A stretch of 64,000 nucleotides of DNA from Sindora glabra. Lineage: Eukaryota; Streptophyta; Magnoliopsida; Fabales; Fabaceae. Made by a program: the position numbers and the translations under genes. The notes beneath the pieces were generated by a model. It was not told the origin of the DNA. It did not search any database and was given only the letters and a program-made list of their open reading frames with translations. Positions 39,680 to 51,700 of this stretch are shown here, in pieces. Each line of letters opens with the position of its first letter. The first letter of the stretch is position 1. The stretch spans positions 30,030,027-30,094,026 of the forward strand of contig CM035233.1 in NCBI GenBank assembly GCA_020226215.1, given 5' to 3'.

Positions 39680-42529
39680 TGTAATACCCCTAAGTGATGT
39701 ATTAGAAATGAAATCTCAAAATCCTACTTAAAAATTAATTAAAAGAAAGGTAGAATAACATAGAAAAACTTTGAAAAGGATTGTTTTGATTTAATAAGAA
39801 TAAAAATGGATGAGAAAAGCTAAAAATAAAGAAAAAAAAATCATTTTAAAGAATTTTGGAGCTCGGGTAAGTTGAAATTCGATAAAGTAGGCCGAGATTA
39901 TAATAATTTAATTTAATTTCCTTAAATTCTCTTTGGACCAACTAAAACTCATATATTAAGGCTTGAACATGTTTCTAATAAGCCCAAATAGAATCCAAGG
40001 ACTAATTTGAAAGTAGGCTAAAGAATTTTGGGTAAAAGTAGAATTTGAAAAGTTTTGGGGTCAAATTGTTATTTTTTAAAAAACTTGAATTTTGACCCAT
40101 TCTTTTTCTATCAATTTTGGAAAATTTTGGGCTAAGGATAGCCCAAAAAATTTCGTCCTTAGCTGCTCCAAAACAGAAAGAAAATTACAAGAAAAATTCA
40201 TGAATTTTGGGTTAAATGGCAAAAAGGGCCCATTTTCTAAAAATTTGTAGAAAACCCTAGAAACTTTGAGAGAACTCCATTTAGATTTTCTCCTTTTCAT
40301 TGCACGAAATTGCAGCTTCCATATAAGATTTCTTCAAGCTCTTAACATAACCAAATGCACAAATAAGACTAATCAACCATAAAATTTCAAGTTTTTGCTA
40401 CTTGCTTACTTGAATTGCTAAGGAGAAATTATCAAAACTTGGAGATATCATCTTTTTTCTCTTCAAATTAGAAAATTTCTCATTTAGGAGGCAATTTGAA
40501 GCTTTGAAATATACAAGTTTAGAGGTGAGTGGCAACTCACCTGATTTCCCATTAAATTTTGATTACAAAATTAGCAATATTGCTTTCTAGAATTGTGATT
40601 TCATGAAGCTAGGTGTGTGGCCATGCAATGAAGGCATGGTGCTGAAAACTTGTGATCTTAAGTTGTATTTGAAGATATTAGAACAATATTAGCATGAATG
40701 AATGATTAGATTACCATTTGTTGAGCCTTTAGTGTAGATGGAATAAAAAGAGCTTAGAAATTGTTTTGTTAATTTTGCTTCTAAAATTTGTGAAAATCCA
40801 AAACTAAACAACAAATTTTAGGGACATACTAGATCCCCTTAAAAATTCAAAACCACTAATTTTATAGTCTCTTATGATGTTAGGATACACATAGAATTTA
40901 TTGATAATTTTTAGAAATTTTTAGAAACCTGAACAAGGGACATTTCTACATAAAGGTGCAGCTTACTAAAAAACAAGATGTGAATAATTTTACTTTTGTT
41001 CTTGAATTAATTGTGGCATTAAATGATGAGTAAAAATTCTAAAAAAATTCATGGATACCCTTATATATATTGGTTAAAACATGGTAAATTTTTGTGACAA
41101 TTAGATCTCATTTTCATGGTGAATAAATTCATAAAATTTCAGAACTCTAGTGCTGCTAGAGATTGAAACTATTTTGGAAAGGCATGATTCACGAATTTTT
41201 TGGGCAAGTTCTCTTCATTAATTATGAAACCTAAGGAGCCATATTTTTCAATTAACATGTTTAGAACATCATATAATTATTTGAGAAATTTTAGAGGTGT
41301 TTTAGACATAATAAAAGGTCTTTTATTGTAACATACCCTCTACTGCCTTGTTTTGGAATCTGAATGTGAACAGTATTGTTGAATGAATGTTTGTGAAATA
41401 CACTAAGTATTTGATGCTTACAAATACATTATGATGATATTAAAGTATGATTGGAATAATAAGTTGAATTATTGTAATTATTTGAATATTCTTTAAGGGT
41501 ATAAAGTCTAGTGATAGATTAGATTGAGTTATGGAATGTTAAATGTATTGAAATTATGATATATTATAAGAATATGCAATGATTTACACTCTTTAATATT
41601 AAATTTGAAATCTATACTTGTTACATTGATAAGGGAAAATAAATTAGGATGCTAATGACTAGTTAGTATTGACCATACCTTTATTCTGTTGGATTGACAT
41701 AATTTTGCCTTAATTGGCATGAAAAACCTACAAAGCCTCATTTGCGTTACTTGATATATGTGGGGGAGATTGGCCTATGGCCTTTAGCATCCTTCTATAT
41801 GAAGGAGAGAAATGATAAGGGTTGGAGGAAAAAGGCTGGAGGTGAACGAGATAAGGTCGGACCAGGAAAAACCCTATACCGTACTAGCCATTTCTGATAG
41901 TTGAAATAGAATAGCATGAATAGGAAGAATAGTTAGTAGCATGAATTCTTATAATTAACTAATGAAATCCTTAAAATAACATATACATATTAAACTGATA
42001 GTAGAATGACATACGTAAGATAACTTAAACTTTAAGTTTGAATTAGATATTGAAAATTCTTAATAAATACAACATGAGTGCTTAGTCACTGAGTATTTCT
42101 ATACTCACTCTTTTGTGTAGTTTTTTTTTTTTTACAAATAAGGATCATGGAACTCCTACTGGTGATTGATGTGCACTACATTGGATAAAGATCTTTATAG
42201 GTGAGAGAAGTTAATGTACATATAAGGTTAGTCTAAGAGTCTATTGTGACTGTAAAATTAAAGTAACTTATGTATATATATATATATATATATATGAAAA
42301 TTTCTTATGTAAGACTTTATACTATTTTGTATAAAATGAGTTTGTAAAAGGTTTTCATTGCACATGCAATGTTTATTATTTGATTATGTTTACTTATTGC
42401 TTTCTAAAAGGCATATGAAATCTTAATAAAGTGTAGAAATGGAAGTTAGGCTTGTAAGAATATTTGATTAATTGGATGCTAATTAGGTATCTTTACGCCA
42501 CTTATAATACCTAGAAATGGGTTATGTCA
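39680..42529 (+). mobile_element. Solo LTR between RNase H and integrase of the Tat-lineage element
   Basis: Opens TGTAATACCCCTAAG at 39680 and ends GGGTTATGTCA at 42529, with an exact 5-bp duplication AGGTC (39675-39679 and 42530-42534). Length is 2850 bp with no coding region, close to the 2.8 kb LTR of the Tekay-like element. It includes GAGGTGAGTGGCAACTCACC (40521-40540), a short palindrome, and a TA run at 42265-42294. Confidence 0.88.
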
Positions 42530-42534
42530 AGGTC

Positions 42535-43150
42535 CATATCAGACAACAGTATATCTACACTCATTGTTTTTATTTCATCAATGTTTGGACTTCCAATTGT
42601 TTCTTATTGGCCAATATGATTGTTAACTATAACCTTAGCACTAGCCATCTTTAACAAGGTATTAGTGTAATGGTTTTTAATCCATGTTGAATTGTTTAAA
42701 CTTTAAAAGTGATTCTTTTACTTTTTTTGCATACCAAATCAGATAAAGGAGTTTTGTTTCGTAAGATGCATTAAGTTGATTGACCATTAGTTAAGAGTCA
42801 TTTTTCTTAATTATAGCCTTTGCCCTATTTCTTTTACTAACTTTAATGTAAAAATCAATGCCTTATACTCCATTTAGTTATTAATTATCTTAAATTTTAG
42901 GGCATACTCAATTGTTACTTCCTTTAATTATTCTAAAATTACTCTAGCCCTATTAGCATTTTTATTTGAGAAACCATCGTATATAAGGACCAAATTAATT
43001 GTCAGTCTTGCATTTTTTTCTTTATCTCCTACCTCGATCATCTCTATCACAAAACAATCTAAGACTTATGTCATTATTGCTTTCCTTGGTTCAAATACCA
43101 AATTATATTACGTATTTTCCATTAACTAAGCCACCAATTAACTAACTATG
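42535..43150 (-). pseudogene. gypsy RNase H remnant (Tat lineage)
   Basis: This is the segment between the solo LTR and RT. On the minus strand pieces of the RNase H domain and of the linker to integrase are legible, but no long frame remains. The call rests mainly on its place between RT (43200-44350) and integrase (from 39674). Confidence 0.5.
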
Positions 43151-43199
43151 TTAGGTTTATGTAAAACCTATTTGATCAATTGATCAATTTTGACCACTA

Positions 43200-44350
43200 T
43201 TAAATGAGATTCAAAGTACAATTTCAATCTTTCAGAAGTCATTATTAAGGAAAATGCTATTTTTTTCAATTTTTTGGTAATAAAGCTCAACACTATATAG
43301 GGCTTTATTGACAAAGTAGACTAGTCTTTTTTTACCTTTTATCTCCTTTATCATTATTGCCCTTATAGCTTCTTCTATTGTGGCCAAGTATAAGAATATT
43401 TTTTCCTCTAGCTCAAGTTTTATATAACTAGTGGATTTGTTAGGAACTTTTTTAGGTCATTGAAAGCATTTTCACACACCTTATCCCATTTGATGTCCAT
43501 TAACCCCTTAAGGATTTTGTAAAATAGTCGGAATATATTGGTTGACCTTGACATGAATCTTGAGAAGGTTACAATTTAACCATTGAGTCATTAGGCCTTT
43601 TTTAGGCTTGTGGGACTCTTCATTTCCAAGATGGCATAAAATTTTATGAGATTAATGTCTATTCCATAATCAATCAATATGAACCTTAAAAATTTATTGG
43701 CCATCACACTAAAGGCATATTTTCTTGAATTGATCCTCATGTTATGCTTTTTTATAACCTTGAAAAAATTTCTAGTAAGTTTTCCAAAAAAGCTAATTAA
43801 TCTTTAGACTTGATCAATATATCATTAATATAAGCCTCAATTGCGATCGATTTGCTCTTTAAACACTTTATTCATCATCCTTTAATATGTGGCTCTAATG
43901 TTTTTCAACCCAAGTGGCATGACCTTATAACAATATATGCCTTTATCACACCATTTTCTCTTAGTCTTCTAGCCACATAAAGATCTAGTTATAACTTGAA
44001 AAGGCATTAGCAAATCTCATTACAAATCTTGATGCTTTATCCACCATATGGTTCATATTGAGCAAAGGATATGAGTCTTTAGAGTAGGCTTTATTAAGTT
44101 GATGATATTGATGCAAATCATCCATGAGTCATTAGCCTTTTTAACCATTACCACATTTGACAGTTAAGTAATATGAGGCACTTATTTTGTAAACCTAGCT
44201 CTTAGTAGTTTATTAACTTCCACTTGATCACTTTAGACTTATTTAGACCATTCTTACTCTTCTTCTATTGAATAGGTTTGATTATTGGATCGATGGCTAA
44301 CTTATAGTAATAGACTTTAAGGTTAATGCTGAGCATATTAATAATTGTTC
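43200..44350 (-). pseudogene. gypsy RT remnant (Tat lineage)
   Basis: Minus-strand fragments fit Tat-type RT: a stretch around 43880-44120 with M-P-L-G-L-K-N-like wording (antisense of CCCAAGTGGCATGACC at 43910), and INIIN followed by ASLNKAYSK-like residues. The frame is lost between these. Order and spacing relative to the protease support the call. Confidence 0.6.
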
Positions 44351-44635
44351 AAATAAAGTCTTCCATATTTTCTTTTAATAAATCCATCAATTATTTCTTG
44401 AATTGTAGTGGTAAGTTTTTCCTAACCTTAATCAATCTTTCATCTTCATGGCTAAAGATCCTTATTTCTTATTCTTTCAACTCTAGCTTCATATTCTTAT
44501 TTTTTCTATCCTTTCTAAGATATAAGGTGGCTATTGCAATCATTTTATAATTAGCATCATTCTAATTAGTCTTTTCATTTCCTTTTTCTTTTTCAACCTT
44601 GAACATTATTCCTTACTTAAATTGTTAAGGTAACA

Positions 44636-45140
44636 TCACAAAGTAATATACTTATTGACCTTAATTTTTTTAACCCTATTATTAATAGGAAATTCGATTA
44701 ATAGGTGAAGCGTTGAAATGATAACTTTCACTTGATTAGGGGAATTTCTTGTCAATATAACATTATAGGATGAAGTCAGGGCATTAACCACCAAGAAGTT
44801 TATAATGATATTGGTAAAAGTGGACCACATATGTAAAGTCACTCTTAATTTAATCAACCTTTTGATCAATACTTGCTTTCTTAAAAACCCTATCAAATTT
44901 CCTTGGTAAAGGGTCATCACTATTTGGAAAGATGAAGAAGCTTATAAGTTTCTAATAAAGGATATTTGCTAAGCTCCCTTGATCAATTAATATTTTTTTA
45001 ACAAAATGATCATAGATTGTAGCTATGATGACCATTAGGTCATTATAGTCTTTTTCAAAATTGTTTAGGTAGTCATTTTTCATGAAAGAGATCAATAATG
45101 ATAAGGATGACTTTAGCTTCTTGCTTTCCATATTTATCAC
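44636..45140 (-). pseudogene. gypsy protease remnant (Tat lineage)
   Basis: The stretch 44952-45140 encodes DLMVIIATIYDHFVKKILID, then QGSLANILY. This is the Tat protease active region where V-D-x-G-S-S-A-D-I-L is expected; the catalytic D-N/T/S-G reads D-Q-G. The stretch 44636-44920 encodes INFLVVNALTSSYNVILTRN followed by STLHLLIEFP, matching the protease C-terminal part (F-x-V-V-x-x-x-S-x-Y-N-x-I-L-G-R). The two lie in neighbouring frames with a small gap. Confidence 0.82.
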
Positions 45141-45179
45141 TAATTATAAATGTCTCTTTTAGGCATTCTTCAAGGTTCT

Positions 45180-46700
45180 TCGATCTATGAACCTTCCAGT
45201 AATTTAATTATGACCCCAAATAAGTATTGTATCCTCTCTGCTTTTTTACACTTGTCTATATGATTCTATAGAGAAGAGTGAGAAGCTGTTAGAGGTTAGT
45301 CTCATTTCCTATTATTCTAATGAGGATTATGGTCATCAAATTACTTATTGCACTTTCCCTTTAATTAACTACCTTTTAAGATACTGCCTTGAATGGCCTT
45401 TTCTTATTAAATTTTCAATTTCATTTTTCAATGTAATGCAATCTTTAATATCATGAGACTAGTGTTTATGGTATCTATAAAAGGTTGTAACACCAGGTAA
45501 GGGTGATATATGGTTAATCGCCTTCTTTTTAGGTTTTTGTTCCATAAGTTCAACTATTTTTACATCATCCAAGATCTTCCTCATGGTGGTGTTTAGTAAG
45601 ATGTATTCATTAAACTTATGTCTTAGTGCTCTGCCATTTTTTATTCTCTTGTTGTAGTTACCTTTATTGTAGTGTCCTTCTGCCTGCCATTTATTAACCT
45701 CAAGTTCCTCAACATTTATAAACTCAATTGCTTTTCTCAAAAGGTCTATAAGGTTTTTAGTTAGTTTTTTAGTGAGAGCTTTTTATAAATTTCTTGAATA
45801 AAGACCAACCAATGTATAATGCATCGTGACTTCTTTAAAATCTTTTATTTCCAAAGATGCTTGGTTGAATCATTTAAGGAAGTCTTTAGGGGATTCATTC
45901 TTACTATAGGAAAAGGTTCATAAGACAAGCAGTTATTTTCTTTTGTGCTTAGAAGGTAACAAAGTGGGCAAGGAATCAATCGATTAGGTCTCTAAAATTA
46001 GCTATTGTGTTATATCTTAGACTTGTGAACCATCAAAGGCCAATTTTCTTCAAAGTGGAAGAAAATGCTTGATATATGATTGCATTTGGGGCACCAGTGA
46101 GGAGCATAACTACTCTAAAAGCCTTGATGTGTTCCTAAGGATCAATTGTCTCATCAAAAGGATCTAAGTTGGTAGATCATAAATGGCTTGAAGTTCTAAG
46201 GAATAAGGACTTGCATAATGATGGGTATGAAGGGATGGCATTCATCATTACGGTTATTATTTTCCTAGTTATGGTCTCTAGAGTAAAATTCCTAGTCATT
46301 AATGAATTTATAATTCTCAAACCTACTAAATGATTGTTTGTTATATCTTTGGTCAAAGTGATTAATATGTTATTTTAATTGGTTATAGTCATACTAGGAG
46401 TCCTTAAGTCATTTCTCATGATGACCAACCAATCTCTTATTAAATAAGGGTTTGTGCTTATGGTGAAGGATGTGATTGTAGTTCTCACTTTAGTATTTCT
46501 CATAATGGTTAAGCTTTTTGTACAATTGTCATTAACAATCTAAGTTTCATTGAAGCTCTTGTCTCATGAACTCTAACTACTCTTTTTGCTATTCATTTTC
46601 TCTTTGAAGGAGATCTCTCTTAAGATTGCAATTGAAGATTAGGCTACCTACATATCGATTGAAAAAAGGTAATGGAATTTTGGCTTGGGTGTCAATTCAT
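45180..46700 (-). pseudogene. gypsy gag remnant (Tat lineage)
   Basis: The open stretch 45459-45740 encodes NEYILLNTTMRKILDDVKI and ends GVTTFYRYHKH. This is the conserved Gag part with F-T-P-L-N-x-x-x-x-x-I-L followed by the C-x-Y-H-x-x-x-G-H knuckle, whose Cys and second half are lost. Upstream, to about 46700, the retrotransposon Gag domain can be followed in pieces (for example around 45850-46150). Confidence 0.75.
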
Positions 46701-46943
46701 TGTTGCAAGTTTAGTCAGAGTAAGCCTTGAAAAATGTAAAAGTCAACAAGGATGATCATTAGTATAGTTGTATCCAATTTATAATTTAGTACATATGTGA
46801 TTAATGTTTTAATTTTCCAAGTGCTGAAAAAATAATTATCTTTTTCAAACTTTATCAAGAAAATGATATGATCATAATGTGATGAATTTTCTTGACAAAC
46901 AACTAAGGATCAGTAACTTCTTGGAAATAATTGAGATGATGGA

Positions 46944-47150
46944 TTTTCTCATGAAAATGATCATTCCTCAACTAATTTTCTCAAGAAATGATTGAGAATT
47001 GGAAGATAAATTTTCTCGAGAAAATGATCGTTCTTCAAATGATTTTCTTAAGAAAAAATCAAAGACCTATAAGATTATATTGAGACTAGTAGTTAACTTT
47101 CTCGAGAAAATAGTCATGGTTCGACCAATTTTCTCAAGAAATAATCAAAT
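46944..47150. repeat. Array of TTTTCTCGAGAAAA-type palindromes at about 33-bp spacing
   Basis: Copies start at 46944 (TTTTCTCATGAAAA), 46976 (TTTTCTCAAGAAA), 47011 (TTTTCTCGAGAAAA), 47043 (TTTTCTTAAGAAAA), 47098 (TTTCTCGAGAAAA) and 47129 (TTTTCTCAAGAAA). The spacing is 32, 35, 32, 55 and 31. Most are followed by an ATGATCATTC-like tail. Weaker copies flank the array (46887, 47322, 47391). It lies in the leader between primer site and gag of the Tat-lineage element. Confidence 0.88.
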
Positions 47151-47498
47151 TTTTTTTATCACTTTTTTTATAAAAGATGGAAAATTGATTAATGTTTTAT
47201 AAAGATGTTACGAATAATTCTTCTTTTCAAGGGAAAAAGAAAAGAAAAATGACTGACCTTTAAAGAGAATCACACTCTTGGATTTTACAAGAATGACAAA
47301 CATTTTTTAGAAGATCGACCAATTTTCTTAGGAAAGATCACATGGAAATGTTCATGAATGATGAAAGAAATAACTAAAAACTAATTTACACTCTCGAGAA
47401 AACAATCAATGACTAGTGAATTATTCTTAGAAAATCCTTATCCAAAAGAAAAGCTAAGATCAAAGTATAAGAAAAGAGAGAGTGTGCAATGAATAAGA

Positions 47499-47514
47499 CC
47501 TCAAATGGTGTCAA
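47499..47514 (-). other. Probable primer-binding site of the Tat-lineage element
   Basis: Minus strand reads TTGACACCATTTGAGG, a transition-worn form of the TTGGCGCCGTCTGTGG site used by Tat/Athila elements. It follows directly on ATAACA, an LTR end with CA at 47515. Confidence 0.6.
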
Positions 47515-48100
47515 TGTTATGATTGTTTACCAAAGTAGTGGTCATTTAAGGCAATTATGGGTAGTAGATTACCAAAAATGACCTTAGAATTAATTGTTTA
47601 AAGGCTTCATACAATGAAGCAAGGCCAGTTTCCTGCAACAAAATCCTATAGTGGAGGTTACCACTCTAAGGCCATCCAACACTCAAGTTAAAGGTACTTT
47701 AGGAGAGAGCAAGTAGAATATAGAAGTACAAAGTTCAAAGGATCCTTAGAAAGCATACTTGATCACCTTTTATGGGGGTCATTTGAAAGGTTTTGGAAGA
47801 AATAGACCAATCCTTTTAGTGAAGGATAGATTGGTCTTTTTATGGTAGAAGAACTTTTAAGATTCTGCTTTTATTAGCTCAATGGTTTATCAACTTTAAC
47901 TTTTAGGTTAGCTAGACATGCTAGCAATTACATGATTATTCATTTGCCCCTAGGATCACTCAATAACTTGAAAGATCTACTCTGAACCATTCTTTATTAG
48001 CTGATACACCTTCATTTAATGGACTAACCATGGGTCATAATCAGCTTGGTGGCCAAAATAGTCAATATTTTATTATATAATTTCATAAATCAAATATTAC
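47515..48100 (-). repeat. Putative 5' LTR of the Tat-lineage element
   Basis: Starts (plus strand) TGTTATGATT next to the primer site. The outer end is not defined, as no partner LTR was found. It contains a hairpin at 47804-47837 with perfect 9-bp arms AGACCAATC / GATTGGTCT. Confidence 0.45.
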
Positions 48101-48270
48101 CTAAATTATATTTTGAGCTCAAACCAAATGTCATAGGCTTTTATCACTTGATTTAAAAATTCTTTCCCAAATGGATACTATGACCCACCCTATATGGATG
48201 CAAAGCTAGAAGTGCAAGTAACACAACTATATGTTTTCCCCATATTGAACAAGAAAATCAAGCTTGAACC

Positions 48271-48271
<1 letters not shown>

Positions 48272-48315
<44 letters not shown>
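48272..48315. repeat. (TAA)n microsatellite
   Basis: About 14 uninterrupted TAA units. The poly-Tyr frame on the minus strand is an artefact of this repeat. Confidence 0.97.
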
Positions 48316-48637
48316 TACAAACAAAATTATTCCAAATATTTGCCACAAAGCCTCTACATTAGGCTTGATTTTTGAGCTCACATACTCTAACTAAACATGA
48401 AGATTGAAGGGCGTATTCAAATACCAAGTATAACACCATCATCATTCAAGTTCTCATATGTATTGCTAAAACAGAAACCAAGCAGGGTCATGACACACGT
48501 ACGACATTCGCCATTATACATAAGCATAGTTACAAATATAAAACGTGGTATGTGAAATTTGGACTCATATCCTCAAATGCGTCAGCTGTTCAAGACGACG
48601 TTTCCGATAACTATACTACCAATTACAAAAGCCAATG

Positions 48638-48643
48638 TTTATT
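48638..48643 (-). terminator. Candidate polyadenylation signal of the chorismate mutase gene
   Basis: AATAAA on the minus strand, about 70 bases after the stop codon at 48712, a normal distance for a plant 3' UTR. The actual cleavage site cannot be seen. Confidence 0.5.
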
Positions 48644-48711
48644 TATAGCCACTATGCAAAGAGAAAGATGTATGTTCCCCACAGCCACCATAATAAGGAT
48701 ATGAACCATGT

Positions 48712-51700
48712 TCAGTCCAACCTCCTCAATAAATATGCAACTTGAACTTCCTTTGTCAATGGCATGATCCAATCACCATACAGATCAGCAACCAAGCTTG
48801 GATTAATTTTGTAGACCGGATCAGCTTGATGATCCTTATTTATAACCACCTCTTGACCATAAGTCCTGGTCTTCATTTCCACTCTCCTTTTAATTGCCTC
48901 TTCAACTTCTGTATACGTTAGTAGATCCATCAACCCTTCCTTGTCCTGCAGAGTCATCTCAATACGATAATCAGAAACCGAGCTTTGCAAAAATGAGCAA
49001 AAGATGCAGGAAAAATATAAACTATTCTGATATAAGTACCAGTGGTGGTTACATACGGGTAAAGCTAAATGCACGATTGCAAGACTCCCAAGAGCGTCAT
49101 ATCTGTGTCCTGGTGGGTCCCACCATCTCTTAGATGTTGTTGGACCCAGCCACTCAGTTGTAAGGCTCTTGTGAGCCTTGCAAATAGTGAAACTAGCATT
49201 ATTGAAGAAATTATGGCACAGCAATGATAAATAATAGTACTGGAATTTCCAGACCAACAATAATAAGAATTGCATGAAAGACAGACGCTCTGAAACAGAT
49301 ATGTACCTGTGCTAAAATGGCAGCTTTATACGCATCTGGAGAAGCTTGAAATTTAGCCTCTGCAACAAATTTGCCATAATGGATTCTCTTCGAGAGAACC
49401 TGCACTCATTGAAATATGCAATTTTTTTCAATAAGCTGAAAACCACATTTTGCCGAGATATGCATTGGCCAGATCATGCAATCATAATTTCAAAACCCAG
49501 AAAAGTGCTATTCATAATAGTGCATCACAAACACTAACTATAGACACTTGCAAGAGTCACATAAAAAATTTAATCATATCTATGCAGGTAATATCAGTCA
49601 ACATTAGCTTTCTATGGTTGATCTTCAACAGAAACAAATAATTCACTCAATGCAATTCTTCTCAGCACAGGTCCCACAACTCCAGAACCTTAATAAGTCC
49701 GCCCATTCCACAAGTTTTTAAGACTGGAGAAGTGCCATGTACACAAAAGCAAGGAAAAAGAGATTCTGGAGAGTCATCTCATGGCTCCCACCACAATGAT
49801 CTTAAGCTAGTTTGAATGGTGGAATCATGGAAACATCTATTTATTCTTTGAAATGGAATGTGTAATGCAATTTTGTATCAATATTGAACAAAATGCTCGT
49901 GACATAATGCATGTAGTATAACATAAAATACCAAATAGGAAATAGGACAGGGACAAGAAATGACAGTCAACTATGGGCATCGGTTAGAATACATACAGAT
50001 CATATATTACGAGGTCCCCAATTATAAGTTGATATATATATGTATATATATTTCAAAGATATCAAAGTAACAACCTCTCTACATCATTCCGAATCATCTG
50101 AACATGTATTTAGAAGGTATGTACCTGCAAGCAAATTGTATCACAAACTGCAGTGGATCCGCTATTACCATCATCTCCTTCTTTCACTAATCTTGGGATG
50201 ATATCTCTAAAGTACAATTTCCACACTTTATTATTTATATTAATTGAATCTGCAATAGGATGTAATACCTATTCACACATTACATGAAGAATTAGTGAAG
50301 AAGCAGTTAGCATTTAAAAAAAAAAAAGGAGGAACAGTGACAATAAAAGATTACATATGGAGAGAGGAGACAGCTCATAATGGCATAATATATCCTTCCA
50401 GAAGATATATCTTCCATTGCTCTGAATATGTAAATTGATATTGTAAATGCTCACATTAAACCAATGACAAAGCCATAGCAAAATTTAATACCATTAACTC
50501 TGTTTCGCAATTAAAACGGAGTTGTGAATACACAGGACTGCAAACTGGCAGGCAGATAATATTTTCATTCATTGTCTGTTTGTTGTTTTTTAGTATGATC
50601 TTTGAATAAGATTAATAATTTTATGAACAGAAATTCCTTAATTTTGATCCATGTTGCAAACTGCTACTGCTAACTGCTAGGCAGAGTGAATTAATTGGAC
50701 TTATAGACGCTTCTTCCTAGAAATTCATAGTTCCATCCAGTTAAGTACAGACTTTTGGATTATTATTTTATGAAAAAGAAATCTTGTCAGTCATAGACCA
50801 GTTCATTCTCATAGCCTTGATTATTGCTAAGACATAAATTTACCTGGGGGTACTGCAAAGGTGGTAACAAAGGTTCAGGTAGACCATCAGGAAAGAAAGG
50901 ATGTTCATCAGGGCTCTTGTATCTACCCACCTACAATGAAAATGAAAACTCAATCACAAAAAATGCTAACACATATAAGATCTCAGTAATTCTCTCCTTG
51001 GTAAGTTTTTCAGCATCTTAGATTCATTTTAATACCTGAGCATGAAGCTTCTCAGTTTCCTTGAGTATGTACTCAATCAAAGAGCCATGGAATCCAGCCA
51101 TGGCAAAGGCATCAGGGTCATATGTATCTGCATTGTAACAATATTGAGCTCGCTCCAAAAGGCTAAATATTATGCTATCCTCCTGGCGAATCAAAGAATA
51201 TCTTATCTTATCAAGGGTTAAATTTTCACTCTCATCAACCCTTTTCTTTGCCGGCACTGATCTAAACAAATGCAAAAGACCAACAGTAAATTTTCATGGA
51301 ACAACATCGAAATCAAAAGCAATGACATCCTTCAAATGAACAGGAACTATGGACTTGCAATATTAGCAACGGATTATGATTGAAAGGTCCTTCAAGCATG
51401 GTTCTGTAGGAAAATGCCAGTAAGTTAGGAGTGAGTCCCACAATTGATTCAGGCAATTACAAGTTAGATTCCCCCCCCCCTTTTTTTCTCTTTTATGTAG
51501 CTAAGAATTGAGAAAAGGAACATGGGAAAAAATGATAAACAGGGACCTGGAGTTCATTGAGAAATTTAATTTTATATTCTTGGCCATTTGACAAACAGAA
51601 GATCATAGGATAGTTTTCCTTTACCATCTCACAAATCCCCCTGCAAACAACTGAAACATTTTCATCATATCAATCTAAATTGCAACCCAAATCCACATGT

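Larger units (their letters stand above)
38021..48100 (-). mobile_element. Ty3/gypsy retrotransposon, Tat lineage, degenerate and nested
   Basis: Minus-strand order: LTR (from 47515 upward), primer site (47499-47514), leader with a palindromic repeat array, gag (45200-46700), protease (44636-45140), RT (43200-44350), RNase H (42535-43150), [solo LTR], integrase (38460-39674), 3' tandem repeats. That is a complete set in normal order. Stops and frameshifts are frequent. The 3' LTR was not found; the Reina-like element lies where it should be. Confidence 0.8.

Noticed and set aside
46944..47150. Regularly spaced palindromes resembling a CRISPR array
   Set aside because: Nuclear plant DNA inside a retrotransposon leader. 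The repeats are degenerate, intervals are partly similar to each other, and no cas genes occur.
48190..48381. Open frame with a run of Tyr on the minus strand
   Set aside because: It is a translation of the (TAA)n microsatellite.
48894..49133. Plus-strand open frame across the last exon of chorismate mutase
   Set aside because: Shadow of the real minus-strand exon and of its intron.
49000..49275. Extension of the last chorismate mutase exon upstream to 49275
   Set aside because: The frame stays open by chance through intron 5. The acceptor CTCTGCAG at 48946-48953 and the phase of exon 5 place the exon start at 48945.
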